Assembly (NCBI RefSeq): GCF_020102855.1
Contig: NZ_JADHZD010000015.1
Coordinates: 1 to 64,000 of the forward strand
Length of the DNA: 64,000 bases
Direction of reading: 5' to 3'
Source: Nocardioides lacusdianchii
GTDB lineage: Bacteria > Actinomycetota > Actinomycetes > Propionibacteriales > Nocardioidaceae
The notes under the pieces were generated by a model. It worked only from the letters and a program-made list of their open reading frames with translations. It was not told the DNA's origin and made no database searches. Numbering within the stretch: the first letter of the stretch is position 1; each line of letters opens with the position of its first letter. Shown in pieces: positions 22,667 through 30,669 of the stretch. The position numbers were made by a program, and so were the translations under genes.

Positions 22667-23976
22667 CCGACCACCGCCCGCCCGCCTGCCACTACGACCG
22701 CCACCTCGGCGAGCGCGTCACAGGCGAGCACCGCGACGACTGCCCCAACCCCACCGGCCACCGCGGCTGCGTCCCCTGCACCGCACCCCACTGTGTCGTC
22801 TGCGGCCGCAACCACGCCACCAACGACCAGCCCCTCACCTGCCCCACCTGCCAGCACGCCGTCGACCAGGACCTGAAGGACATCACCACGGCGTACGACG
22901 AGCTCGCCGCCGAGGCGACCGACGGTGGTGGTGACGGCCGCCTCGTCGCCGCCGCACCGATCCCCGGCGGGACTGCCCAGGTCCTCCGCGGCCCCACCGT
23001 CCTCGTCGCCGCCATGCGCACGTACGCCGGCTACACCGACGAGAACTACCTCGAGGACCACCACGCCTCCGACCCACTCCCCCCGCTCGCCGTCCTCGCC
23101 CACTGGGAGGACCAGTACCGCACCTGGCTCGGCCACACCCCCGCCGCCATCGCGACCGTCGGCTCCTGCGTGGACTACCTCCGCACCCAGCTGCCCCACC
23201 TCGCCCAGCAGCCCGACGGCCCCGACTGGCCGGCCTTCACCCGCGAGGTCCGCGACCTGAGGGCGCGCCTCGAGCGCGCGCTGCACGACGAACGCGAACC
23301 CGAGCGCGGCGTCGAGTGCTTCGAGTGCGGCGACACGCTGCAGCGCCGGTGGCGTCGACCAGCACGGTGCACCCACTCCACGCCCGCGCGCCGCGAGCTG
23401 CGCCGGTGGGCCCGCCTCGGCTACCCCGAGGCACTGACCGTCGCGGACGTCCGGGCGGCGTACGTGCCGTGCGGGAAGTGCGACCAGGGCGGCATCGAGG
23501 ACCCGTCGGCCGGGCAGTCGTGGGAGTGCCCGGGTTGCCGGAAGGCGTACGACCCGGGCGAGTACGCCACCGCCGTACGCCGCGACCTGCTCACGAAGGG
23601 CGCGAACGGTGACGGGTGGACCCACGTCTCGATGGCCGCCACCGCGGCATCGGAGATCACCGACGGCCTGGTGCTGGCCGGCACCGTGCGCAAGTGGATG
23701 GACCGCAACAAGGTCGCGTCGTGCTGCGTGTGGGAGCCGGGCAAGACGTGGGGCATGCGGCTGGTGTTCTGGCCGGACGTCGCCGACGCCGCGCTCGACC
23801 TCAACCGTCGGGTGGCGGCCGCGCGGCTCGAGCAGCAGCGGCGAGCGCGGGAGCACGAGGCGTGGTCGGACGCGGTATCCGCCGGCGAGGACCCGAAGGC
23901 GGCCGGCGTACGGCTCGGTCTCGCGCCGGCGCGGGTGCGGTCGTTCATCGAGGAGCACGACCGGCTGGGCGCATGA
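22663..23976 (+). CDS. Zinc-finger and HTH-like protein, 437 residues
   Basis: GTG start at 22663. The N-terminus is Cys/His rich (CHYDRH, CVPCTAPHCVVCGRNH, CPTCQH). A central helical region follows, then a second zinc-ribbon pair (CFECGDTLQRRWRR; CGKCDQ and CPGCRK). A winged-helix-like segment (AASEITDGLVLAGTVRKWMD) and a C-terminal HTH-like helix (DPKAAGVRLGLAPARVRSFI) complete it. The combination suggests a DNA-binding protein, maybe a late-gene regulator or packaging accessory, since it lies just ahead of the large terminase. No firm family. Confidence 0.55.
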   Translation: MTDHRPPACHYDRHLGERVTGEHRDDCPNPTGHRGCVPCTAPHCVVCGRNHATNDQPLTCPTCQHAVDQDLKDITTAYDELAAEATDGGGDGRLVAAAPIPGGTAQVLRGPTVLVAAMRTYAGYTDENYLEDHHASDPLPPLAVLAHWEDQYRTWLGHTPAAIATVGSCVDYLRTQLPHLAQQPDGPDWPAFTREVRDLRARLERALHDEREPERGVECFECGDTLQRRWRRPARCTHSTPARRELRRWARLGYPEALTVADVRAAYVPCGKCDQGGIEDPSAGQSWECPGCRKAYDPGEYATAVRRDLLTKGANGDGWTHVSMAATAASEITDGLVLAGTVRKWMDRNKVASCCVWEPGKTWGMRLVFWPDVADAALDLNRRVAAARLEQQRRAREHEAWSDAVSAGEDPKAAGVRLGLAPARVRSFIEEHDRLGA

Positions 23977-24323
23977 GCGTCCTGTCGGTGGATGTCGGCG
24001 AGCCCGGGCATGATGTCGCCATGACGAGCGACGGGGAGCCGCATACCGACCGGCACCAGCTGGACACAGTAAAGATCCTGTTGATCGCCGTCGTGGGCGT
24101 GCTCCTCACGATCGCTATCGCGTACGCCACCTGGTGGCACTCCGACCTCAGCGTCAGCGAGTTCCCGTCATGGCTCGAAGCCTGGGCGACCGTGGCCGCT
24201 GTCGGCGCTGCGATCGTCGGTGGCTTCTACGCCGCTCGCGCGTTCAGCCTCGAACGGCAGCGCGACTGGCGGCGCGACGAGGACAACCGCATCGCGCAGG
24301 CGTCCCTAGTGGCTGCGTGGTGA
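23973..24323 (+). CDS. Membrane protein, probably truncated
   Basis: 116 residues from ATG 23973; ATG 24021 (MTSDGEPHTDRH) is an alternative start. Two hydrophobic helices (ILLIAVVGVLLTIAIAYATW; WATVAAVGAAIVGGFYAARA) are followed by a basic helix ending ...IAQASLVAAW. In the related actinobacterial family that I recall, the protein normally continues well past this sequence, so the gene appears cut short. Base composition is a little less GC-biased than its neighbours. Confidence 0.5.
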   Translation: MSVLSVDVGEPGHDVAMTSDGEPHTDRHQLDTVKILLIAVVGVLLTIAIAYATWWHSDLSVSEFPSWLEAWATVAAVGAAIVGGFYAARAFSLERQRDWRRDEDNRIAQASLVAAW

Positions 24324-24339
24324 CCCTCTCGCGAGAAAG

Positions 24340-24413
24340 TTGACGGCGGGGCTCGTTCTGGTGTCTCATGTCCTCAAGAACCCCCTACCCAAATCCCGGT
24401 AGCAGGGGTTCTT
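24340..24413 (+). promoter_or_regulatory. Promoter-like element and strong hairpin before terminase
   Basis: TTGACG (24340-24345) and TCTCAT (24364-24369) are 18 bp apart. They are followed at once by a hairpin: AAGAACCCC (24376-24384) with GGGGTTCTT (24405-24413), extended by CTACC/GGTAG (24385-24389/24398-24402) across a 2-nt bulge. There is no T-run, so it may be an mRNA 5' stem, an attenuator, or part of a packaging site. The region 24324-24435 has no gene. Confidence 0.45.
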
Positions 24414-24435
24414 CGCACGTCCGGAGGTGCGCACG

Positions 24436-25965
24436 ATGACCACCACCTCTGACCCGCTCAACGTGTGGGAGCACGCCGCCCGGGCGTTCGAGCTCCGCGC
24501 CCCCGACCCCGTCCGCGACAAGGCCGACGAGGACTCCTGGCGCACACCCGGCACCCTCGCGAAGCGCCTCAACCCCGCGACCGTCCAGACCCCGGCCCTC
24601 GACTGCGTCGACGCCGCCCTCGAGCGCGTGCGGAACACCCCCGACGGCCGGCTCATCATCACGATGCCCCCACAGGAAGGGAAGTCCACCCGGGTCGCCA
24701 AGGACTTCGTGCTCCACGACCTCAAGCAACGACCGTGGACCCGCATCGTCGGCGCCTCCTACGGCCAGGGCCTCGCGAACCGCAACGGCCGCTCCATCCG
24801 CAACACGATCAAGTCCAACCCCGAACTCGGCATGACGCTCGCGGTCGACAACGGCTCCGCGTCCGAGTGGCAGCTCGACGGCCGCGACGGCGGCCTCGTC
24901 AGCGTGGGCATCGGCGCCGGCCTCACCGGCCGCCCCGCGGACCTGATGGTCATCGACGACCCGATCAAGGACCGCAAGGAAGCCGACTCCGAGGTCTACC
25001 GCCAGGCGGTGTGGGATTGGTGGACCGACGTCGCGTCCACCCGACTCGCGCCCGGTGCGCCGGTCGTGGTGATCCTCACCAGGTGGCATGAGGACGACTT
25101 CGCAGGCCGGCTCCTCGCCGCCGAAGACGGGCACCTGTGGGAGGTCCTCAACATCCCCGCCCAGGCCGACCACGACCCGGAGAAGGGCGAGACAGACCCC
25201 CTAGGCCGGGCGCCGGGCGAGTTCCTCGAGTCCGCGCGCGGGCGTACGCCGGCGCAGTGGGAGGCGATCCGCACCCGCGTCGGGACCAGGACGTGGAACG
25301 CGCTCTACCAGGGCCGCCCCTCCTCGGCCGAGGGCAGCATGTTCAAGCGGGACTGGTGGCAGCGGTACGACCAGCTGCCGTGGGTGCAGCGCGAGGACGG
25401 CGCCCGGGTGATCGTGGGGCACTTCGACGAGCTCCTCATCAGCTGGGACATGACGTTCAAGAAGACCGAGGGCACCGACTACGTCGCCGGGCACGTGTGG
25501 ATGCGCCGCGGCGCCGACGCGTTCCTGCTCGACCGGATGCACGGACGGATGGACTTCGTCGACACCCTCGCCGCGTTCAAGGCGTTGGCCGCGCGGTGGC
25601 CGCAGGCGGTGCTGAAGCTCGTTGAGGACAAGGCCAACGGGCCCGCGGTGATCTCGATGCTCGCCCGGACCGTGCCGGGCATCGTGCCGGTGGAGCCGGA
25701 CGGCGGGAAGGAAGCCCGCGCTGCCGCGGTGTCGCCGCTCGTCGAGGCCCGCAACGTGTGGCTCCCCGACAGTGAGCTGGCGCCGTGGGCCGACGACGTG
25801 ATCGAAGAGGCGGCCGGGTTCCCGACTGCCGCGCATGACGACGACGTCGACGCGATGTCGCAGGCGCTGAACCGGCTGATCCTGCAGCCCCTCCTCGAGG
25901 GCGGGATCGTGACCGCGGAGGACCTCGACGAGGAGCTCGCGGACTTCGGCTCCTACGTCCCCTGA
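24436..25965 (+). CDS. Terminase large subunit
   Basis: 509 residues. ATPase domain with Walker A MPPQEGKST (K83) and Walker B LMVIDDP, the coupling region VVVILTRWHEDD, then a nuclease domain with ISWDMTFKKTEGTDYVAG (first catalytic Asp) and HDDDVDAMSQAL (C-terminal acidic cluster). It drives DNA into proheads and cuts the concatemer. ATG 24436 is 8 bp after GGAGG; the GTG at 24427 is too close to that site. It starts the late packaging/head module. Confidence 0.92.
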   Translation: MTTTSDPLNVWEHAARAFELRAPDPVRDKADEDSWRTPGTLAKRLNPATVQTPALDCVDAALERVRNTPDGRLIITMPPQEGKSTRVAKDFVLHDLKQRPWTRIVGASYGQGLANRNGRSIRNTIKSNPELGMTLAVDNGSASEWQLDGRDGGLVSVGIGAGLTGRPADLMVIDDPIKDRKEADSEVYRQAVWDWWTDVASTRLAPGAPVVVILTRWHEDDFAGRLLAAEDGHLWEVLNIPAQADHDPEKGETDPLGRAPGEFLESARGRTPAQWEAIRTRVGTRTWNALYQGRPSSAEGSMFKRDWWQRYDQLPWVQREDGARVIVGHFDELLISWDMTFKKTEGTDYVAGHVWMRRGADAFLLDRMHGRMDFVDTLAAFKALAARWPQAVLKLVEDKANGPAVISMLARTVPGIVPVEPDGGKEARAAAVSPLVEARNVWLPDSELAPWADDVIEEAAGFPTAAHDDDVDAMSQALNRLILQPLLEGGIVTAEDLDEELADFGSYVP

Positions 25966-26034
25966 CCTGCTAAAGATCCGCCGATCTCACCGAGATGGCC
26001 GGAAGTTGAGCAACCCGAGAGGCGGTGACACCCC

Positions 26035-27597
26035 GTGCCCGACACCACCGCCCCCGCAGTCGAGAACCTCCAGGAACAGCTCCGCGCCGAGCAGGAGAGC
26101 AACCTCCTCGCCCAGGAAGCGATCGCCGACCTCACCATGCAGCTCGAGGACCGCGGCTGGCGCGCGCTGTCCCACGGCGTCGCCGACGAGTTCACCGCCG
26201 ACGGCCGCCGCCGAGTCGCCGCAGCGTGCCGCACCATGGCCGTGTCCAACCCCCTCGTGAAGCGCGGCCTCCAGCTCCGCATCGGCTACATCTGGGGCCA
26301 GGGCCTCGAGGTCGCCGCCCAGGTCCGCGACGACGAGGCCCTGCAAGCCCAGGTCAACGACCTCCTCGCCGACTTCGAGACCGACAACGACCGCTCCCTC
26401 ACCGGCTCCCAGGCCCAAGAAGAGCTCGAGCGGGCCCTCGGCACCGACGGCAACGTGTTCCTCGCCTGCTTCACCAGCCCCCTCGTCGGGCGCGTGCAGG
26501 TCCGGTCCACCCCGACCGACGAGATCGTCGACATCATCACCAACCCCGACGACCGCGACGACCCGTGGTTCTACGTCCGCGAGTACGTCGAGACCACCCT
26601 CGAGGCCGGGTACGGCACCGGCACCACCCGTGCCCGCCGGCAGACCCGGAAGGTCGTGCACCCCGCGCTCGGCTACCGGCCCGCGACCCGCATCAAGTCG
26701 CTGAACGGCCACGAGGTCCGCTGGGACGCCCCGATCCTGCACGTGTCGGTCAACCGCCTCGACGGCTGGCAGTACGGCGTCCCCGACGCCTACGTCGCGA
26801 TCGCCTACGCCCGCATGTACCGCGACTTCCTCGTCGACTGGGCCGGCCTCACGAAGGCGCTGTCGAAGATCGCGTACAAGATGACCGGCGACACCCGCTC
26901 CCGCGCCGCCCGCGCCGCATCGTCTGCCCGCGCAGCCGCGGCCGCGTCGCCCGACGGGCTTGCCGGTGCCGGGCAGGCCGCTGTCCTCGGCCCCGGGCAG
27001 GGGCTGGAGGCGGTGTCGAAGTCCGGCGCGACCATCGACTCTCAGTCCGGGAAGCCACTCGCTGCGATGGTCGCCGCGGGCATGGGCGTCCCGGTCACGA
27101 TGCTGCTCGCCGACCCCGGCGTGTCCGGTGCCCGCGCGACCGCGGAGACCCTCGACCGGCCCACCATTCTCGAGATGGGGATGCGCAGGCTGCTGTGGCA
27201 GGCGGCGTTCGAGCGGATCGTGCGGCACGTCATCACCGCCGCCGTCGAGGCCCCCCGCGGCCGCCTCACCGGGACCACCCTCGTCGACGACTGGGGCCTG
27301 AAGCACACGATCCTCGGCGGCGGCGTCGAGCCCACGCTGGACTTCACCTGGCCGCCGCTGGCCGACCTGGACCCGGTGAAGCTCGTCGAGGCGATCGTGA
27401 ACGCCGACGGGACCGGGAAGGTCCCGCCGCTGACCACGGTCCGGCTGCTCCTCAACGCCCTCGGGGTGAAGGACGTCGACGAGGTGATGAAGAAGGTCAC
27501 CGACGAGGACGGCGCCTTCATCGACCCCGAGGCCACCGCCGGCGACGCCGCGGCGCAGCGGTTCCGCCGCGGTCAGGACCCCACGGGAGCCCTGTGA
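26035..27597 (+). CDS. Portal protein
   Basis: 520 residues. Start GTG 26035 (PDTTAPAVENLQEQL). Features of phage portals: the early ALSHGVADEF and NPLVKRGLQLRIGYIWGQGL segments, a central wing (HVSVNRLDGWQYGVPDAYVA), and the crown/stem region with GMGVPVTMLLADPGVS. It forms the dodecameric vertex through which DNA enters. Placed 69 bp after the terminase, followed by the MuF-like protein, the standard siphovirus order. Confidence 0.85.
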   Translation: MPDTTAPAVENLQEQLRAEQESNLLAQEAIADLTMQLEDRGWRALSHGVADEFTADGRRRVAAACRTMAVSNPLVKRGLQLRIGYIWGQGLEVAAQVRDDEALQAQVNDLLADFETDNDRSLTGSQAQEELERALGTDGNVFLACFTSPLVGRVQVRSTPTDEIVDIITNPDDRDDPWFYVREYVETTLEAGYGTGTTRARRQTRKVVHPALGYRPATRIKSLNGHEVRWDAPILHVSVNRLDGWQYGVPDAYVAIAYARMYRDFLVDWAGLTKALSKIAYKMTGDTRSRAARAASSARAAAAASPDGLAGAGQAAVLGPGQGLEAVSKSGATIDSQSGKPLAAMVAAGMGVPVTMLLADPGVSGARATAETLDRPTILEMGMRRLLWQAAFERIVRHVITAAVEAPRGRLTGTTLVDDWGLKHTILGGGVEPTLDFTWPPLADLDPVKLVEAIVNADGTGKVPPLTTVRLLLNALGVKDVDEVMKKVTDEDGAFIDPEATAGDAAAQRFRRGQDPTGAL

Positions 27598-27809
27598 TGG
27601 GGCGCCGTACCCTCCGCGTCACCACCGAGCTCATCGGCGTCGAGGTCGGGCACTGGTGCAACCGCTGCCTCACGTCCGCCGGGATCCGCGTGCGCTACGC
27701 CGTGACGGTTGGGCCTTCGCTGTGCTTCCACACCGCGACCGCCTGCCAGGACTGCGAGCACGACGACGTCGAACTCGTCGACGCGCCCACCACGATCTGG
27801 CAGTCCTGA
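27597..27809 (+). CDS. 70-residue CxxC protein
   Basis: ATG directly after the portal stop (GTGATG). Begins MGRRTLRVTTELIGVEVGHW and has CNRCLTSAG and CQDCEHDD, a four-Cys zinc-ribbon layout, with a C-terminus ELVDAPTTIWQS. Small zinc proteins in this position occur in other actinophages; no role is known. Confidence 0.6.
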   Translation: MGRRTLRVTTELIGVEVGHWCNRCLTSAGIRVRYAVTVGPSLCFHTATACQDCEHDDVELVDAPTTIWQS

Positions 27810-27810
27810 C

Positions 27811-28878
27811 GTGCCGATCACCGACCGCACCCTGCGCCTCGAGCAGGACCTCCGCGACGCCCTCCAGGCCATCACCGACGCCCAGACCCGCGACCTGGTC
27901 CGCGCCTGGGCCATCGCGTGGGACGAGATCGCACCCGACCTCACCGCCGCGCTCCTCGAGCAGCTCGTCGCCGGCGAGCAGATCTCCCGCGCGCAGCTGC
28001 TCCGCTCCACCCGCCTCCGTGCGGCCCTCGCGGTCGTAGCCGACCAACTGCAGGACCTCGCCGCGGCGTCACAGGTCCGGATCGTGGGCGACCTGCAGGC
28101 CGTGGTCGACACTGCCGGCGCCGCGCAGGCGTCTGTCATCGACTCCCAGCTGCCGGTGAACTTCATGTCCCCCGACGACCTCGCCACCTGGTCACGCGTC
28201 GACGCCGACCAGATCACCGCGATCGTCGCCCGTGCCACCGAGCAGATCACCTCGCTCCACAAGCCTCTCGCGCCGGCCGCGTACGACGTCGTGCGCCGTG
28301 AGCTCATCCGTGGTGTCGCCGCAGGGTCCAACCCCCGCGAGACCGCGCGCCGCATGGTCCGCCGCGCCGAGCGGGTCGGGTTCAACGGCGGCCTCACCCG
28401 GGCGCTGGTCATCAGCCGCACCGAGACCCTCGACGCCCACCGCGAGGCCGCCCGGGTCGGCCGAATGGCGCACGCCGACGTGCTCGACGGCTGGACCTGG
28501 CTGGCCAGACTCGACGCGCGCACCTGCCCGTCGTGCTGGGCGCAGCACGGGACCGTCCGCCCGGTCGACGAGCAGGGCCCGAACGACCACCAGCAGGGCC
28601 GCTGCACCGCGGTCCCGACTACGAAGAGCTGGGCCGACCTCGGGATCGACATCGAGGAGCCTCCGTCGCTGCTGCCCGACGCGGCGACCCGGTTCGCAGC
28701 CCTGTCCCCCGCGGCTCAGCGTGAGGTCCTCGGCCCCGCCCGGCACGCGGCGTGGGCGCGCGGGGAGTTCCCGATGGACGCCTGGTCGGTGCGGCGTACG
28801 ACGGACGGGTGGCGCGACTCCTACGGGGTGGCGCCGGCACCGCCGAGCGGCGGCCGGTCGTCGCGCACCGCAGCCTGA
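27811..28878 (+). CDS. MuF-like minor head protein
   Basis: 355 residues, start GTG 27811. A helical N-terminal part is followed by the Mu gpF/SPP1 gp7-type domain: RALVISRTETLDAHREAA, then WLARLDARTCPSCWAQHG and HQQGRCTAVP, with conserved Cys and His residues. It associates with the portal inside the head and may be ejected with DNA. The 3' end is overlapped on the opposite strand by a small zinc-ribbon gene (28821-29003). Confidence 0.8.
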   Translation: MPITDRTLRLEQDLRDALQAITDAQTRDLVRAWAIAWDEIAPDLTAALLEQLVAGEQISRAQLLRSTRLRAALAVVADQLQDLAAASQVRIVGDLQAVVDTAGAAQASVIDSQLPVNFMSPDDLATWSRVDADQITAIVARATEQITSLHKPLAPAAYDVVRRELIRGVAAGSNPRETARRMVRRAERVGFNGGLTRALVISRTETLDAHREAARVGRMAHADVLDGWTWLARLDARTCPSCWAQHGTVRPVDEQGPNDHQQGRCTAVPTTKSWADLGIDIEEPPSLLPDAATRFAALSPAAQREVLGPARHAAWARGEFPMDAWSVRRTTDGWRDSYGVAPAPPSGGRSSRTAA

Positions 28879-29003
28879 CCCGGCTCGAACCGCACAGCCC
28901 CGCAGCGCGCGCACGACGACACCGTCGACGCACCGCGCGCCACGACCACCTGATCGAGGTCCCAGACGTGCCCGGCGCAGTCGGCGTCGTCGTCCATTCC
29001 CAC
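28821..29003 (-). CDS. Antisense 60-residue zinc-ribbon protein
   Basis: On the strand opposite to all head genes, GTG 29003 (or ATG 28997) opens MGMDDDADCAGHVWDLDQVV, then SSCARCGAVRFEPG. The pattern C-x2-HVW ... C-x2-CG is a familiar small zinc ribbon of actinobacteria and phages, so the frame is likely real despite overlapping the MuF-like gene by 58 bp. A TAGCGT -10 box (29011-29016) ends 7 nt before the GTG, predicting a leaderless transcript. Probably expressed in the lysogen. Confidence 0.6.
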   Translation of the reverse strand: MGMDDDADCAGHVWDLDQVVVARGASTVSSCARCGAVRFEPGQAAVRDDRPPLGGAGATP

Positions 29004-29010
29004 CGACAGA

Positions 29011-29016
29011 ACGCTA
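29011..29016 (-). promoter_or_regulatory. -10 box of antisense gene
   Basis: TAGCGT on the minus strand, 7 nt before GTG 29003, with a TGGTCA (29034-29039) 17 bp upstream as a possible -35. The same TAGCGT box, 6 nt before a GTG, precedes the other minus-strand gene at 46777-46971. Confidence 0.45.
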
Positions 29017-29038
29017 CCCGTGACCGGGAGGTCTGACC

Positions 29039-30304
29039 ATGCCCCAGCCGCTGCACGAGTCCGTGAGGTCTCTCGCCGAGGCGACCACGAACCCGAGTGC
29101 TGAGTCCGGCCTCCTCGAGGTCGAGTTCATCACTCCCGGGTGGGGGTCGTCGGGCTACTACTCCCGCGCCGTCGTGGAGGCTGCCGCGCCGCTGTTCGCG
29201 GTCGGCACCCACATGTACTTCGATCACCCCTCGGCCGCGGAGAACGCGGACCGGCCCGAGCGGTCCGTGCGGGACCTCGCCGCCGTCATCGAGGAGGCCG
29301 GGACGGTGAACCCGGCCACCGGCGGGATCCTCGGGAAGGTCCGCCCGCTTCAGGCGTACAAGGAGCTCCTGACCGACGAGGCGTTCGCCAAGAACGTTGG
29401 CCTCTCGATCCGGGGGTCGGCGACCGACATCACGGTCGGTGAGGCCGAGGGCCGCAAGGGTCCGATCATCGAGGGCCTGGCCGACCTGTCGTCCGTCGAC
29501 TTCGTGACCAGGGCCGGTCGAGGCGGGCGGGTGCTGTCGGTGCTCGAGTCCGCCGGCGTCGTCGAGGCCACCCACAACGACACCCGCGAGCAGCTGCAGA
29601 ACGCGCTGGGCCTGACGTACGGCGGCGAAGACCGCTGGACCTACGTCCGCGACTTCGACGAGACGACCGTCTGGTTCCAGGTCAGCGCCGACGGCGTCGA
29701 GCGCATGTACGGCCAGACGTACGCCGCGGCCGACGGCGCGGTCACCCTCACTGGCGAGCGGACCGAGGTCCGCACCGTCACCACCTACGTCCCGGTCGCC
29801 CGGCCGGGAAGCACCACCACCGAGGAGTCCGAGGAGGACACCATGCCCAACATCGAGGAGAGCGAGCTCACTCGCCTTCGCGAGGACGCCGGCCGGGTGA
29901 CCGCGCTCGAGGAGCGCGCAACCACCGCCGAGCAGCGTGCCATCACGGCCGAGCGGGAGCGCGACCAGCTGCGCGCCCGCGAGTCCGCGATCACGCACGC
30001 TCGGTCCCGCGTCACCACCGCCAACGCGGCCCTGCCGACCTCCACGGTCGACCGGATCGTCGAGGCCGCGACCCGCACCGTCCCGCTGACCGAGGCCGGC
30101 CAGCTCGACACCACTGCCCTCGACACCGCCGTCGACGCCGCCCGGACCACCGAGGAGACCTACCTCGCCGGGCTCGCCGAGGCGGCAGGCGCCGGCCGTG
30201 TGTCCGGATTCGGTGGCATCGCCACCGAGCCGGCCGCGATCAGCGAGTCCGACATCGACTCCGCCGTGGGCTCCGCCTTCGGCCGCCAGGTCAAGGAGGC
30301 CTGA
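29039..30304 (+). CDS. Head maturation protease fused to scaffold
   Basis: 421 residues. The N-terminal ~190 residues form a prohead protease-type domain (MYFDHPS, NVGLSIRGSATD, IIEGLADLSSVDFVT). The C-terminal ~150 residues are a charged coiled coil typical of scaffolding (LEERATTAEQRAITAERERD). An internal ATG at 29843 is preceded by GAGGAGG at 29831-29837, so a 153-residue scaffold alone could be made in the same frame, as with lambda C/Nu3. GGGAGG precedes the main start. The intervening 28879-29038 holds only the antisense gene. Confidence 0.8.
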   Translation: MPQPLHESVRSLAEATTNPSAESGLLEVEFITPGWGSSGYYSRAVVEAAAPLFAVGTHMYFDHPSAAENADRPERSVRDLAAVIEEAGTVNPATGGILGKVRPLQAYKELLTDEAFAKNVGLSIRGSATDITVGEAEGRKGPIIEGLADLSSVDFVTRAGRGGRVLSVLESAGVVEATHNDTREQLQNALGLTYGGEDRWTYVRDFDETTVWFQVSADGVERMYGQTYAAADGAVTLTGERTEVRTVTTYVPVARPGSTTTEESEEDTMPNIEESELTRLREDAGRVTALEERATTAEQRAITAERERDQLRARESAITHARSRVTTANAALPTSTVDRIVEAATRTVPLTEAGQLDTTALDTAVDAARTTEETYLAGLAEAAGAGRVSGFGGIATEPAAISESDIDSAVGSAFGRQVKEA

Positions 30305-30307
30305 CCC

Positions 30308-30658
30308 ATGCGCAACGAGCACTTCTACCCCAACGACCCGGCCGACAAGCTGTCGCTCCCGGTCGCCGCCGACACCGCCTCCGGCGCGCCGGTCATGGTC
30401 GGGGCCCTCCCCGGCGTCACCGCGACCGCCGAGGGCGAGGGCGGCAACGCCGACGGCTACGCCTCGGTGTGGCTCGCCGGCGTCTACCGCCTCCCGATCA
30501 CCACCACGACCGCCATCACCGTCGGTGGCGCCGTCTACATCACCTCGGGTGGCTCCCTCACCCCGGTCGCGTCCGGCAACACCCTCTTCGGCCACGTGGT
30601 CGAGGCCAAGGGCACCACCGCCGGCGAGATCGTCCCCGTCAAGCTCGCCAAGGTCTGA
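30308..30658 (+). CDS. Capsid decoration protein (DUF2190-like)
   Basis: 116 residues. Begins MRNEHFYPNDPADKLSLPV; the GAPVMVGALPG, WLAGVYRLPITTTTAITVGG and GGSLTPVASGNTLFGHVVEA blocks are those of the DUF2190 family, small beta-rich proteins that decorate or stabilise capsids. Lies between protease/scaffold and the major capsid gene, as usual. Confidence 0.75.
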   Translation: MRNEHFYPNDPADKLSLPVAADTASGAPVMVGALPGVTATAEGEGGNADGYASVWLAGVYRLPITTTTAITVGGAVYITSGGSLTPVASGNTLFGHVVEAKGTTAGEIVPVKLAKV

Positions 30659-30669
30659 GGAGGACCACG

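Noticed and set aside
22237..23958. Minus-strand open frame of ~573 codons
   Set aside because: Gly/Val/Arg shadow of the zinc-finger gene and its neighbours, with no start signal and no recognisable domain.
28752..29036. Plus-strand 94-codon frame between the MuF-like and protease genes
   Set aside because: Arg/His-rich shadow translation; the opposite-strand zinc-ribbon frame has a clear motif and promoter.
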